Positions 9,525 to 20,648 are shown, counted from the stretch's first letter. The stretch: 63,456 bases of DNA from Rhodospirillaceae bacterium (GCA_031290545.1 JAITNJ010000034.1:1-63456); one strand, 5' to 3'. Made by a program: numbers and translations. The notes: a model not told the origin generated them from the letters alone.

Positions 9525-9806
9525 TTAACCCATCAACTCTAAAAACCATTTAACTAAGGAAGGACCAACTGTAATTAGAAGACCTGCAAAAACAAGTATC
9601 CAAAGCTTATTCCATTCGATTCGCTGTGTTGCTGCTGCCCACACGCCCATGCAAACAACTCCTAACCCAACAATACCTGCTGCAATCTTGGCAATATTAC
9701 CTGTTAATGCTGTAATACCTTTCTCAGCAGGAGCAACCCAATTAGGATCGGCATATGCAATTGAAGGAAGTAGTATAATTATTAATAATAAAAGAAATTT
9801 AGACAT
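9525..9806 (-). CDS. virB2: VirB2/TrbC-like pilin
   Basis: 93 aa, signal peptide ending at AYA, two TM helices (IAAGIVGLGVVCMGVWAA; LWILVFAGLLITVGPSLV); position before virB3. Confidence 0.75.
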   Translation of the reverse strand: MSKFLLLLIIILLPSIAYADPNWVAPAEKGITALTGNIAKIAAGIVGLGVVCMGVWAAATQRIEWNKLWILVFAGLLITVGPSLVKWFLELMG

Positions 9807-9818
9807 TAGTTACGTCTC

Positions 9819-10481
9819 CTAACGTAAGCCATAATAAAAAACTAAAACCGTAAGAAGGCTTGTAAGAATCGTTATAAGAGTTAGAGCTCCTATGAAGAGC
9901 TTATGGTGGTGTATTATTTTTGATAATCTTTCTAATGACACACCTTGTTCTTTTACTAGCGCAAGGACCATTTCCATTATAGGTCCTGATATTTGATGAT
10001 GTAGATCTGAGAGAAACTTCTTAAAAGATTCATTTTGTTCTTGTGCTATTGATTTGGCCATTTTGTCCAAGATTTGATTATTTTTATTAAATACTGCGAC
10101 TAGATCTCTAATAAAGTTCTCGTGCATGGTTACTGCCATTAGTATAGGATCATCGAGTGAGATATCGGTTTGGTGTGTCTGACAAAGAAGATTTTTCATC
10201 TTCTCTAAAGTTATCGGGATGTAATTTATTTCATTTATGAATTGCTGATTTGAGATCTTAACTCCGTCCTTTTGAGTATAAATTTCAATACCTATGTTAT
10301 CTTTGAAATTATTAAAATACCCAAATCCAGAATTAATAGCTTTGTAACTACCACTTAACTTTTCATCATGATCATCTATGGTAGCTACCAAATGCCACTG
10401 ATTATCATATTTAATAGTGCCTTCTTCTATTTGAAAACCTCTAGCTGTTATAGCTTCATGAAAAGAGGATATGTTGCTCAT
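9819..10481 (-). CDS. traM: TraM-like conjugation protein with extra N-terminal domain and C-terminal TM
   Basis: Middle segment DDPILMAVTMHENFIRDLVAVFNKNNQILDKM resembles the DDPIMVMQTINNRLM region of RP4 TraM; follows TraL; C-terminal TM LFIGALTLITILTSLLTVLVFYYG. Confidence 0.58.
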   Translation of the reverse strand: MSNISSFHEAITARGFQIEEGTIKYDNQWHLVATIDDHDEKLSGSYKAINSGFGYFNNFKDNIGIEIYTQKDGVKISNQQFINEINYIPITLEKMKNLLCQTHQTDISLDDPILMAVTMHENFIRDLVAVFNKNNQILDKMAKSIAQEQNESFKKFLSDLHHQISGPIMEMVLALVKEQGVSLERLSKIIHHHKLFIGALTLITILTSLLTVLVFYYGLR

Positions 10482-11143
10482 AATCCAGCCTCTTCCATTT
10501 GTTGATAAAGCTCTCGTAACATTAGAATAATGTTTTGTTTTGTATAGATAGATAATGTTGAAGATTTAATTATTTCTTTAAAGGTAAGGTGATTAGTAAA
10601 TATCTTTTTAAGATCATACCTTTTAGATAAATAAATAAATTTATTGATACCGTACTTATTAGAGAGCAACTCTCGAGTTTTAGTTTCGTTAAGGTTATGA
10701 TGGATCCAAACAACTATTGGTTCTGCTAAAAAGTTATCAACTATCTTTGAAAGCCCATTTTCATCTATCTCTGTGTTGATAAAGAGATAGTGAAATCGCA
10801 CCTCATGATTTAAGTTAGCAAGAGCACGACCTTTTGTGAGTTGTGACCAGATAGGGATATATAAACTGCTTGGTATATCAATGATAAGATGTTCGGAATT
10901 GATATCCTCTGCGCGAAGGATTAATTGTTTCCAATCGTCATTGGAAGTATCCATTCCTAGAGTGAATAATTCTGCATTTAGATTTTTAAATTTAGAAAAA
11001 TTTGGATTTAAAATATCTGCATCAATACAGAATAATGATCTGTTTAGCAGTTGAAAATATTGAGTTAGTATAGCCGATACTATTGTTTTACCCACACCAC
11101 CTCTTGATTGTAATGTTAACTCTATTATCATTTGATGTCCCAA
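10478..11143 (-). CDS. traL: TraL-like ParA/MinD-type P-loop NTPase (RP4 TraL family)
   Basis: Walker A SRGGVGKT, FCIDADILNPNFSKFKNLNAE (compare RP4 TraL LCIDTDPVNATFEGYKALN); follows traK. Confidence 0.72.
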   Translation of the reverse strand: MGHQMIIELTLQSRGGVGKTIVSAILTQYFQLLNRSLFCIDADILNPNFSKFKNLNAELFTLGMDTSNDDWKQLILRAEDINSEHLIIDIPSSLYIPIWSQLTKGRALANLNHEVRFHYLFINTEIDENGLSKIVDNFLAEPIVVWIHHNLNETKTRELLSNKYGINKFIYLSKRYDLKKIFTNHLTFKEIIKSSTLSIYTKQNIILMLRELYQQMEEAGL

Positions 11144-11451
11144 AGTTTTAATAAGTCTGAATAAATTTTTTCTTTTGATATTTTTTTATTTGATAGTGGT
11201 AATAAATGTGGTACTAAAAGAGAATCGGTCGATTCTGAAGATCGATTAGTTAATTGTGATAGTGATGTCTCAGCTTTTAGATATTTATTTACGAGGCGAT
11301 AAAAAGAAGATCTGGAAAGATTTATTTGTCCTGATGTTTTTAGTTCTTTCCATATTGTACTTAATGTATAACCATTGCCCAAGAGAGTAAAAATATGTTT
11401 TTGAAGTGCAATAATTTGTATTCGTCCTTGACAGAAATAATATTTAGACAT
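11128..11451 (-). CDS. traK: TraK-like oriT-binding protein (RP4 TraK family)
   Basis: GNGYTLSTIWKELKTSGQINLSRSSFYRLVNKYLKA aligns by eye with RP4 TraK DAGYAMKTIWEHMRETGRLRCRYETFTQHVKRYIKA; first gene of the operon. Confidence 0.65.
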   Translation of the reverse strand: MSKYYFCQGRIQIIALQKHIFTLLGNGYTLSTIWKELKTSGQINLSRSSFYRLVNKYLKAETSLSQLTNRSSESTDSLLVPHLLPLSNKKISKEKIYSDLLKLWDIK

Positions 11452-11505
11452 TTAGATAACCAGACATTATTATTTGTTAATAGTTGTTAGAGTTTAGTTT
11501 CAGAG

Positions 11506-12609
11506 ATGGTGATATCTAATAGCACTTTCTCTAGATCAATACGTCGTCGCATAAGTAGACAAATTTTTGTTGGCGATGTGCCTATTGGTGGTGATGCACT
11601 GATTTCCGTTCAGTCAATGACAAATACATTGACATCTGATGTTGAAGCTACTGTAACACAAATTCGGCGTCTAAAAGATGTTGGGGCTGATATTGTTCGT
11701 GTTTCATGTCCAGATCAAGAATCAACATTGGCACTTAAAAACATTATTTGCCAAGTTCAATTGCCAATAGTAGCTGACATTCATTTTAATTATAAACGTG
11801 CTATTGAAGCTGCCAAATCTGGAGTTGCTTGCCTACGTATCAATCCAGGAAATATTAGATCTACAAATCATATTTGTGAAATAATACGTGCCGCTAAAGA
11901 TTATGGATGCTCTATACGAATCGGTGTTAATGCTGGAAATCTTGATAAAAAATTACTTAAACTTTATGGTGAACCTTGTCCAAATTCAATTACTGAGAGT
12001 GCGCTTAATTATGTTCATATTTTTGAAGATAATGACTTCTTTAACTTCAAAATTAGCGTTAAAACTTCCGATGTTTTTTTAACCATAGCCTCTTATCAAA
12101 ATTTAAGTAAAGTATGTGATTATCCATTACATATCGGAATTACTGAAGCGGGTAGTTTATGTAGCGGTACAGTAAAATCAGCACTAGGAATAGGTTCGTT
12201 GTTATTGGATGGTATTGGTGATACAATACGAGTTTCGTTATCTGCCGATCCAATTGAAGAAATAAAGGTTGGATACGAAATTTTAAAATCACTAAAGCTT
12301 CGTAATCGCGGCATATGTGTTATATCTTGTCCATCTTGTGCTAGACAGTGTTTTAATGTTATTAAAACAGTAGCTACTATAGAAGATCGTTTGTCTCACA
12401 TCACCAAATCAATTACATTATCGATCATCGGATGTGTTGTTAATGGTCTTGGTGAAGCGCGCAATGCCGATTTAGGATTAATTGGTAGTGTTGATGGCAA
12501 ACATATGGTTTATATAGCTGGAAATTTTAATCATAAGATTGAGACTGATAACATAGTTGAGCACATAATTTCTTTGGTAGAAAATAAAATTATGTTGATA
12601 CAAAACTGA
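11506..12609 (+). CDS. ispG: 4-hydroxy-3-methylbut-2-enyl diphosphate synthase (flavodoxin)
   Basis: [23 protein letters not shown]...[11 protein letters not shown]-terminal [12 protein letters not shown] and [16 protein letters not shown]. Confidence 0.95.
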   Translation: MVISNSTFSRSIRRRISRQIFVGDVPIGGDALISVQSMTNTLTSDVEATVTQIRRLKDVGADIVRVSCPDQESTLALKNIICQVQLPIVADIHFNYKRAIEAAKSGVACLRINPGNIRSTNHICEIIRAAKDYGCSIRIGVNAGNLDKKLLKLYGEPCPNSITESALNYVHIFEDNDFFNFKISVKTSDVFLTIASYQNLSKVCDYPLHIGITEAGSLCSGTVKSALGIGSLLLDGIGDTIRVSLSADPIEEIKVGYEILKSLKLRNRGICVISCPSCARQCFNVIKTVATIEDRLSHITKSITLSIIGCVVNGLGEARNADLGLIGSVDGKHMVYIAGNFNHKIETDNIVEHIISLVENKIMLIQN

Positions 12610-12655
12610 TAGAGATAATTAATATATAGTTAAGCGAGTCTTTACTAAAAAATAT

Positions 12656-13897
12656 ATGTATACATTAAAATCTGTACGTGGTACTCACGATCTGTTATTC
12701 GACGAAGCCATTCGCCATCGACTTATTGAGGAAATTTCTTCCAATATTGTGAAACTGTATGGTTTTAGCGAAATTATTACACCAATCTTTGAATTCACAG
12801 ATATATTTTCGCGTAATTTAGGCGAAACAACAGACGTAGTTTCCAAAGAAATGTATACTTTTATAGATCGTTCTGGGAAAAGTTTAACCTTACGTCCAGA
12901 AGGAACTACTAGCGTCGTACGAGCTTTTATTTCTGGGAAATTATTTCAAAATTTACCGTTAAAGTTATTTTATCGTGGACCTATGTTTCGCTATGAACGA
13001 CCTCAAAAAGGAAGATTGAGACAATTTCATCAATTTGGCATAGAATTATTAGGCGTTGAAAGTCCGCAAGCAGATATTGAGGTCATTACACTAGCTGTTC
13101 ATATAATCGAAGCTTTAGGATTAAAGAACAATGTACATTTAGAATTAAATAGTTTAGGTGATAAAACATCTCGCATAGCTTATCGTGATGTTTTTGTTGA
13201 TTATATAACAAAACATAAAAATAAATTATCGAAATATAGCTTAAATCGCTTAGATCGCAATCCATTGCGCATTCTTGATTCTAAAAATGATGTTGATAAA
13301 ATCATCATAGCTGAAGCACCATTAATGATTAATTATTTGAATGATTACTCGCGTAAATTTTTTGATACAGTCAAAAATGGTTTGGATACAGTGGGTATAC
13401 CATTTACTGTTAACTCTAGATTAATTCGAGGTCTTGATTATTATTGTCACACAACTTTCGAATTTATTACAACAGCACTTGGAGTTCAAGATGCAGTTTT
13501 ATCTGGAGGACGTTACGATGGTTTAATTAATAAAATGGGTGGTCCTAAAATATCTGGTATAGGCTGGGCAGCAGGAATTGATCGTCTTTCTATGTTATTC
13601 TGTTCTAAAGAATCAACAAATAGACCATTGGTAATAATCCCAATGAAACTTAATGAAGATGCTGCAATTAAATTAGCAAAAAAATTACGTTATGATGGTT
13701 TTATTGTTGAAATGGATTATTCTGGTAGTATGAAAAAAAGTTTAGCTGTAGCAAATAAAATTAGCGCTCGAGCTGCTTTATTGCTATTTGAAGAAGAATG
13801 GTGTCGTCAAGCTGTTATAGTACGTGATTTGGATACAGGTAAACAAGAGGAGATCTCTGTGATGTTTTTAAAAAATTATTTGGATAAATTTCGATAA
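12656..13897 (+). CDS. hisS: Histidyl-tRNA synthetase
   Basis: RGTHDLL, TLRPEGTTSVVRA, LFYRGPMFRYERPQKGRLRQFHQFG, GGRYDGLI motifs. Confidence 0.97.
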   Translation: MYTLKSVRGTHDLLFDEAIRHRLIEEISSNIVKLYGFSEIITPIFEFTDIFSRNLGETTDVVSKEMYTFIDRSGKSLTLRPEGTTSVVRAFISGKLFQNLPLKLFYRGPMFRYERPQKGRLRQFHQFGIELLGVESPQADIEVITLAVHIIEALGLKNNVHLELNSLGDKTSRIAYRDVFVDYITKHKNKLSKYSLNRLDRNPLRILDSKNDVDKIIIAEAPLMINYLNDYSRKFFDTVKNGLDTVGIPFTVNSRLIRGLDYYCHTTFEFITTALGVQDAVLSGGRYDGLINKMGGPKISGIGWAAGIDRLSMLFCSKESTNRPLVIIPMKLNEDAAIKLAKKLRYDGFIVEMDYSGSMKKSLAVANKISARAALLLFEEEWCRQAVIVRDLDTGKQEEISVMFLKNYLDKFR

Positions 13898-13945
13898 AAT
13901 TATAAATAATTATCAAAAAACAAATTTATATTTTTCTGAATAAAA

Positions 13946-15025
13946 ATGACTCTTGACCAAATATTTAATCAAGTTCTAGCTCGTCACGATGAACTTTCAT
14001 CTATGTTGATTGACAATCACAATAAGATTGATTTGAAAAACATAGTGCGAATATCTAAAGAAAAATCAGAGCTTGATTTAATAGCATCTAGCATTAAGTC
14101 TTTTCAACAATTGAAGAGTGAAATGGTCGATTTAACAAATTTAATTAACGATCCATTAGTTGATGTTGAAATACGTGATATTGCCGAGAAAGAATTTTAT
14201 GCATTAAAAGAACGTTTGCCGATTCTTGAACATGAAATAAAGATTTCCTTATTACCAAAAGACGAAATTGATGAAAAGAATGCCATTTTAGAAATTCGTG
14301 CTGGTACTGGCGGTGAAGAAGCAGCACTGTTTGCTTCTGAATTGTTTCGTATGTATGAACGTTATTCTATTTTACGTGGTTGGCGATTTGAAATTTTAGT
14401 AATGAATGACACTGGACTAGGTGGCATTAAAGAAGCAACTGCTGAAATTATCGGACGTGGAGTTTTTGCACGACTAAAATTTGAATCTGGAGTACATAGA
14501 GTACAACGAGTTCCACAGACTGAAACCAGTGGTCGCATTCATACATCTGCCGCAACTGTAGCTATTTTACCAGAAGCAAAAGATATTGATATTCATATAG
14601 ATGATCGTGATTTGCGTATTGATGTTTTTCGATCGCAGGGCGCTGGTGGGCAAAGTGTTAATACAACAGATTCAGCAATACGAATTACTCACTTACCGAC
14701 TAACACTGTTGTTCAGTGTCAAAATGAAAAATCACAGCACAAAAACAAAACACAAGCCATGAAAGTACTGCGTGCACGCCTTTATGAAGCAGAAAGAACA
14801 AAAAAAAATGCTGAACGTTCAGCTAACCGTAAGGAACAGATTGGATCAGGTGATCGATCAGAACGTATTCGTACATACAACTTTCCTCATGGTAGGGTAA
14901 CGGATCACAGAATTAATATGACAATTCATAAGATCGATAAGGTTATGTCAGGTGAAGTTCTAGACGAATTTGGCGAAGCTCTGATTGTTGCTGATCAAGC
15001 GATTAGATTAACTGAAATTAAGTAA
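13946..15025 (+). CDS. prfA: Peptide chain release factor 1
   Basis: [32 protein letters not shown] motifs. Confidence 0.97.
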   Translation: MTLDQIFNQVLARHDELSSMLIDNHNKIDLKNIVRISKEKSELDLIASSIKSFQQLKSEMVDLTNLINDPLVDVEIRDIAEKEFYALKERLPILEHEIKISLLPKDEIDEKNAILEIRAGTGGEEAALFASELFRMYERYSILRGWRFEILVMNDTGLGGIKEATAEIIGRGVFARLKFESGVHRVQRVPQTETSGRIHTSAATVAILPEAKDIDIHIDDRDLRIDVFRSQGAGGQSVNTTDSAIRITHLPTNTVVQCQNEKSQHKNKTQAMKVLRARLYEAERTKKNAERSANRKEQIGSGDRSERIRTYNFPHGRVTDHRINMTIHKIDKVMSGEVLDEFGEALIVADQAIRLTEIK

Positions 15026-15108
15026 TTATGTATTGACATTCAACAATTAATGTATTGATTATTTAACAATTATTACTATTAATTTATATCTATAATTAAG
15101 TTAAGGAC

Positions 15109-15135
15109 AATCAATAGATTAATAATCTATTGATT
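15109..15135. terminator. 12-bp stem-loop between prfA and prmC
   Basis: AATCAATAGATT aat AATCTATTGATT perfect arms, 3-nt loop. Confidence 0.4.
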
Positions 15136-15176
15136 GATTTATAAAAAATAATGAATAAAACTTTTATAAAGTAATT

Positions 15177-16028
15177 ATGACTCTTGGTAAAGTCCTTAAT
15201 GATTTAACAGGACTATTGCTAAGTGCTGGAATTCCTTCAGCTAGACTTGACGCGCGTATATTGATTTCTCATGTTTTAGGAATATCAACAACTACAGTGT
15301 TTAGTCATCAAGAAAGATTCGTCTCTATAGATGAAATAAAAAGGATTTGGCAAGTTAGTGCCAGACGTATTAATCATGAACCAATATCTCATATTATTTG
15401 TTGTCGTGAATTTTGGAGTCTTTCCTTTAAAGTCACTAAAGATACATTCGATCCTAACCCAGATACAGAAACTGTAGTAGAGGCAGCATTATCTGCTATT
15501 TTTGATCGACAGGCCTCTATTCGTTTATTAGATTTTGGAACTGGAACTGGTTGTATTTTACTTGCTTTGTTATCTGAATTACCACAAGCATTTGGTTTAG
15601 GAATTGATATAAGCCAAGCAACACTTTGTGTTGCTCGTGAAAATGCTAAGTCGCTTGGTTTACAACATCGTTCCGAATTTATGATAGGGAATTGGGGTAA
15701 AGAGATTGATATGAGTTTTGATGTCATTTTATCAAATCCTCCATATATTCCAAAAAGTGATATCGATAATCTCGAAAATGAGGTATCTATTTATACACCA
15801 AAGATTGCTTTAGATGGTGGCAATGATGGTCTTGTGTGTTATCGATCATTGATTCCTGACATAGCACGTCTTCTTGTTCCTAACGGGATTGTAGCGTTAG
15901 AAATAGGAAGGGGCCAAAGTAATGAAGTGAGTAAGCTTTTTCAAAAATATGGGTTAACTTTCACTACATTGCATTATGATCTTGCTGGAATAGATCGATG
16001 TATTTTAGTTAAAGATCAAAATACATAA
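15177..16028 (+). CDS. prmC: Release factor glutamine methyltransferase
   Basis: LLDFGTGTGCILLALL and NPPYIP motifs; downstream of prfA. Confidence 0.93.
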   Translation: MTLGKVLNDLTGLLLSAGIPSARLDARILISHVLGISTTTVFSHQERFVSIDEIKRIWQVSARRINHEPISHIICCREFWSLSFKVTKDTFDPNPDTETVVEAALSAIFDRQASIRLLDFGTGTGCILLALLSELPQAFGLGIDISQATLCVARENAKSLGLQHRSEFMIGNWGKEIDMSFDVILSNPPYIPKSDIDNLENEVSIYTPKIALDGGNDGLVCYRSLIPDIARLLVPNGIVALEIGRGQSNEVSKLFQKYGLTFTTLHYDLAGIDRCILVKDQNT

Positions 16029-16233
16029 ACAAAAAATGTTTAAAATTCAGAAACGTATTGGAATATCAAATACATTCGATTATTATTTCTAGAATTAAAA
16101 TAGCAAATACGTACTACTAATATATGCTACAATTTTCTAGATATTATCATATGAATTATTTTATGAAAAGTTGAAAGTTAAGTTTAAAATAGAATATTAT
16201 TATTTTAATTAATTATATAATATAGCGGGTATT

Positions 16234-16569
16234 ATGAAATTGGGACAAAATGATCCAAATGGAAAGCAACGTTCACGCGAACGAAGTATTAATGGCATAA
16301 GAAAAAAACGTCCTGCGTCACATAATCAAAAACGTGACAATAATAATGAATTAAATATTAGTAGTCGTGATAATGTGCATCAAGTTCTTGAAAAGTATCT
16401 TGTAATGGCTCGTGATGCATCATCACATGGAGATCGTGTTTCCGCAGAAAATTTTTATCAACATGCAGAACACTATTTGCGTGTAATTAACAATTATAAT
16501 CAATCTAATTGTTGTAAGATCGCTCAGACTTCTACTGAAATTCTAGAAATATCTGATAATAAAAAATGA
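16234..16569 (+). CDS. DUF4167 domain protein
   Basis: RDNVHQVLEKYLVMARDASSHGDRVSAENFYQHAEHYLRVI, the alphaproteobacterial DUF4167 signature; after prmC. Confidence 0.85.
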   Translation: MKLGQNDPNGKQRSRERSINGIRKKRPASHNQKRDNNNELNISSRDNVHQVLEKYLVMARDASSHGDRVSAENFYQHAEHYLRVINNYNQSNCCKIAQTSTEILEISDNKK

Positions 16570-16940
16570 CGTTAATATGATTTGAATTCGATCTAAAAAA
16601 GATTAATTAAATATTAATTTAATAGCTAAATAACGATTGTTTGAACTAATATCTAAAATCTTTTAGATTTGTTATTAGGAATTAGTAATTTGATATATTA
16701 TTGTTAGTTTATTAAACATGGTCTTATGACTTAAAAACATTATTCAACTAATTTGGTTTTTATTAAAAATCAAATTTTGAATCTAATTGCGCAAAATCAT
16801 TCATTCTGGCAATATGTATTATAATATCTAGTTTGATATTTTATTTAAGTCAATTTATCTTGTTATTTAAATGAAACTTAAATTAATAGTTAATAGAGAT
16901 TATTATTACTAAATAATATTATGTGATAGAAAGGACAATA

Positions 16941-19022
16941 ATGGCCTATATATTTGTTTTGACTTGTGGTGTGTTAGCGCTACTTTATGGAATTTATGCT
17001 GGTCGTTTGGTACTTTCTGCGCCAGTTGGGAATTCTAAAATGCAAGAAATAGCCACAGCTATACAGGAAGGGGCACGTGCATATTTGAATCGTCAATATT
17101 CCACCATAGCTGTAGTTGGAGTTGGAGTTGGTATAATTCTTGGTTGGCAACTTGGTTTACATGTTGCCGTAGGTTATGTTATTGGCGCAATCTTATCTGG
17201 CTTGGCTGGATATATTGGTATAAATGTGTCAGTTAGGGCTAATGTTCGTACAGCTGAGGCAGCTCGTTCTGGTGGATTAGCTAAATCACTATCAGTTGCA
17301 TTTAGATCTGGCACAATTACAGGCCTTTTGGTTGTTAGCCTTGGTTTGTTGGGCGTTGCCGGTTATTACATTACTTTACGTCACTTAGCTTTTGAAGAAC
17401 GTCAGTTAATTGAGAGTTTGGTTGCTTTGTCATTCGGAGCTTCACTAATTTCAATTTTTGCTCGTTTAGGTGGCGGTATTTTTACTAAGGGGGCCGATGT
17501 TGGTGCTGATTTAGTTGGTAAAATAGAAATAGGAATTCCAGAAGATGATCCGCGTAATCCTGCAGTAATTGCAGATAATGTTGGCGATAATGTTGGCGAT
17601 TGTGCTGGTATGGCAGCTGATTTGTTTGAGACTTATGCTGTTACTACCGTAGCTACTATGTTACTTGGATCGATTTTCTTTTTTGGAGACGATCAAGAAA
17701 AACTTATGTTATTTCCACTGTTAATCGGTGCTGTTTGTATTATCTCTTCGATAATAGGTATTTTTTTTGTTAGATTAGATTCGTCACAAAAAATTATGTT
17801 AGCTCTTTATAAGGGATTGATCGCTACTGGAATTTTTTCGTTAATAGCTATTGTTATTACAGCATATTATTTATTTGGTGGTTTTGATATATATTTCGTT
17901 ACTACTTATGGTCTTGTATTAGAAGTAAAATCATTATTGTGGTGTTCGGTTGTAGGACTTGCAATTACTGGATTTTTAGTATGGATTACAGAATATTATA
18001 CAGGTATGAATTATCGCCCAGTGCTTAGTGTTGCTCAAGCGTCCACTACTGGTCATGGTACAAACGTTATTCAGGGACTAGCTGTTTCTATGGAGTCTAC
18101 AGCATTGCCTGTTTTGATAATTTCAACTGGAATTATCATTTCTTATATGTTAGCAGGACTATACGGAATTGCAATTTCAGCTACTACTATGTTAGCATTA
18201 GCTGGAATTGTTGTTGCATTAGATGCCTATGGTCCTGTAACAGATAATGCTGGTGGCATTGCTGAGATGGCTGATCTTCCAAAAGACGTGCGCAAGATCA
18301 CAGATTCTCTAGATGCTGTTGGTAATACAACCAAAGCAGTAACTAAAGGGTACGCTATAGGCTCTGCTGGTCTAGCCTCTTTGGTTTTATTTGCTGCATA
18401 TATTGAAGATCTAAATTATTATTTTCCTAAGTTAGAAGTTAATTTCAGTTTACAGAATCCATTTGTTGTTATTGGTCTCTTTATCGGAGGTTTACTACCT
18501 TATTTGTTTGGATCTATGGGAATGATGGCAGTTGATCGAGCAGCTGGATCTGTTGTTATTGAAGTTCGTCGTCAGTTTAAGGAAATTAAAGGTATAATGG
18601 AAGGAACTGGAAAACCTGAATATGGTCGTGCTGTAGATCTACTAACAAAAGCAGCAATCAAAGAAATGATTCTACCATCGTTATTACCAGTATTAGCACC
18701 TATAGCACTTTATATCACAATTCTTCTTATTGTTGGTCAAACAGAAGCCTTTTCAGCTTTAGGAGCCATGTTAATGGGAACTATAGTTACCGGTTTGTTT
18801 GTTGCAATATCGATGACATCTGGTGGTGGTGCTTGGGATAATGCAAAAAAATTTATAGAAGATGGAAATCATGGTGGTAAAGGTTCTGACGCTCATAAAG
18901 CAGCAGTAACTGGAGATACTGTAGGTGATCCATATAAAGACACTGTAGGACCAGCAATTAATCCAATGATTAAAATCATTAATATCGTTGCGTTATTGTT
19001 ATTAGCAATTGTAGCAAGATAA
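16941..19022 (+). CDS. hppA: Membrane-bound H+-translocating pyrophosphatase
   Basis: Polytopic; [11 protein letters not shown]...[29 protein letters not shown] catalytic motif; [10 protein letters not shown] (Lys suggests K+-independent class). Track start 16923; [10 protein letters not shown] start at 16941 preferred. Confidence 0.96.
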   Translation: MAYIFVLTCGVLALLYGIYAGRLVLSAPVGNSKMQEIATAIQEGARAYLNRQYSTIAVVGVGVGIILGWQLGLHVAVGYVIGAILSGLAGYIGINVSVRANVRTAEAARSGGLAKSLSVAFRSGTITGLLVVSLGLLGVAGYYITLRHLAFEERQLIESLVALSFGASLISIFARLGGGIFTKGADVGADLVGKIEIGIPEDDPRNPAVIADNVGDNVGDCAGMAADLFETYAVTTVATMLLGSIFFFGDDQEKLMLFPLLIGAVCIISSIIGIFFVRLDSSQKIMLALYKGLIATGIFSLIAIVITAYYLFGGFDIYFVTTYGLVLEVKSLLWCSVVGLAITGFLVWITEYYTGMNYRPVLSVAQASTTGHGTNVIQGLAVSMESTALPVLIISTGIIISYMLAGLYGIAISATTMLALAGIVVALDAYGPVTDNAGGIAEMADLPKDVRKITDSLDAVGNTTKAVTKGYAIGSAGLASLVLFAAYIEDLNYYFPKLEVNFSLQNPFVVIGLFIGGLLPYLFGSMGMMAVDRAAGSVVIEVRRQFKEIKGIMEGTGKPEYGRAVDLLTKAAIKEMILPSLLPVLAPIALYITILLIVGQTEAFSALGAMLMGTIVTGLFVAISMTSGGGAWDNAKKFIEDGNHGGKGSDAHKAAVTGDTVGDPYKDTVGPAINPMIKIINIVALLLLAIVAR

Positions 19023-19082
19023 ATGACTTAATATTAAAACATTAAGTCTGTATACAACAAAGTACACAGACTAATTTAAAAT

Positions 19083-19121
19083 AAAAAATCCTGCTTGTTA
19101 AAATCCACAGCAGGATTTTTT
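19083..19121. terminator. Rho-independent (likely bidirectional) terminator after hppA
   Basis: AAAAAATCCTGC ... GCAGGATTTTTT perfect 12-bp arms with flanking A/T tracts. Confidence 0.88.
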
Positions 19122-19336
19122 ATTTTAAATTACATGATAGATCTAAAACATTATTTACCAACGACTAGAAGCAAACATAATTCTCTATTTTAATTATCTA
19201 AAGAAAGATATTAAGTGTTAGTTTTTTGAATTAGTAAAACAACAATGAATGATTTCAAAAAAATACAGGTTGTCTACAAGTTGTCCGCTATTATGAATTA
19301 TTTTCAAGTCTTAATTCTAATACTAATCTTCCGAAT

Positions 19337-19375
19337 TTACACAATTAATATCTAGGATAGATATTAATTGTGTAA
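19337..19375. terminator. Hairpin downstream of bamE (convergent with hppA)
   Basis: 18-bp perfect arms around a 3-nt loop (TTACACAATTAATATCTA gga TAGATATTAATTGTGTAA). Confidence 0.6.
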
Positions 19376-19402
19376 TACTTTATGACATTAAATTTCTAAT
19401 AT

Positions 19403-19876
19403 TTATTCTTCATTCTTATTCAAAGATTTGAATCTTCCGGCATTGCCTATTAAATCACCTATAAATTGATCAATAATACTTGAATCACGACCAACTGTAG
19501 GTGTTTGATATTTAGAAATATTTATTTTCTTGCCATCATGCAAAGCTAACTTATAAATATCAGTTACTTTATCAGTATTATCGAAATCTATCGCTATAAC
19601 CTGACGCTCCAGTTCTTCTGGTTCGAAGAATGCAAAAGTTTTGATCTTACTACCAATGTAATACCAACGTTTATCGCCAAATACTGAAGTACTAGCAGGC
19701 GTTCCTAACAACAAAGAAATATCTTTTTTAGTATAACCAGGTTTGATTTCCAGTACACGCTCATTTGTTGGCATACTACCACGCAAATCGATAACAGGTG
19801 AACAAGCAGTTGCAATAAAGATGATAAATATCATTAATGTAGATTTTTTTGGAAGCATATTACTCCAGCATATCAA
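19403..19876 (-). CDS. bamE: Outer-membrane assembly lipoprotein BamE (SmpA/OmlA)
   Basis: Lipobox TACSP, IKPGYTKKDISLLLGTPASTSVFGDKRWYYIG. Confidence 0.87.
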   Translation of the reverse strand: MICWSNMLPKKSTLMIFIIFIATACSPVIDLRGSMPTNERVLEIKPGYTKKDISLLLGTPASTSVFGDKRWYYIGSKIKTFAFFEPEELERQVIAIDFDNTDKVTDIYKLALHDGKKINISKYQTPTVGRDSSIIDQFIGDLIGNAGRFKSLNKNEE

Positions 19877-20323
19877 TAGCTAAATTTTACAATAAATACT
19901 TATTTAAAAATAGATAGTTTGTTGATGTATTGACCTTCATTATTTGAACGCAATAAACGCGTTGTAATACAGGGTGCACTTATATACAGTGTATTGTCAA
20001 GAGTCTTATTATAAATAATTTTTAAAAAAATACATCAATTCTTTTAAAAAAGAATTCTTTGGAATATAGTTTTCTATCTATTAAATGCAAATATTACCAA
20101 TATTCTTTATAGATGTAATTTGTTAAAATTGTTAAAATTGTTTGTCATATTTTTTTATTATCAATTAATTTACATCTAGCAAATAAAGATTTTCAGACTA
20201 ATACTTATATAATTAGTATTCATACAAACAGTAGTTTATTTTTCCATAAATGTATTATTTATGTTATACAGACATTGATTGTTTGTAATGTTGTTGTGTT
20301 GTAAACTACAAAAATAGAGGTGT

Positions 20324-20349
20324 TTTTTCATTTTCTAGAAAATGAAAAA
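20324..20349. repeat. 26-bp perfect palindrome upstream of rpmF
   Basis: TTTTTCATTTTCTAGAAAATGAAAAA equals its own reverse complement. Confidence 0.8.
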
Positions 20350-20426
20350 CTTGATAATTTAGTGATTTTTATATAGAAATATGTAATTCATTTCTAGAGG
20401 TTATTCTAAATATAGAAAGTAATCTT

Positions 20427-20624
20427 ATGGCTGTTCCAAAGAAAAAAACTTCAAAATCTCGTCGTAATATGCGACGCTCTCATGATTTTTTAAAAAGTAT
20501 CAACTACGTAGAGTGTCAAAATTGTGGAGAAATGAAGCTTTATCATCATATTTGCAGTTCTTGTGGTTATTATAATAGACGAGAAGTAAAAATAATTGCT
20601 AAATCTGAAAAAACTATCGTCTAA
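20427..20624 (+). CDS. rpmF: 50S ribosomal protein L32
   Basis: [20 protein letters not shown]; CxxC...CxxC zinc ribbon. Confidence 0.97.
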   Translation: MAVPKKKTSKSRRNMRRSHDFLKSINYVECQNCGEMKLYHHICSSCGYYNRREVKIIAKSEKTIV

Positions 20625-20648
20625 CATTATTTTTTAAGGATATCTAGA

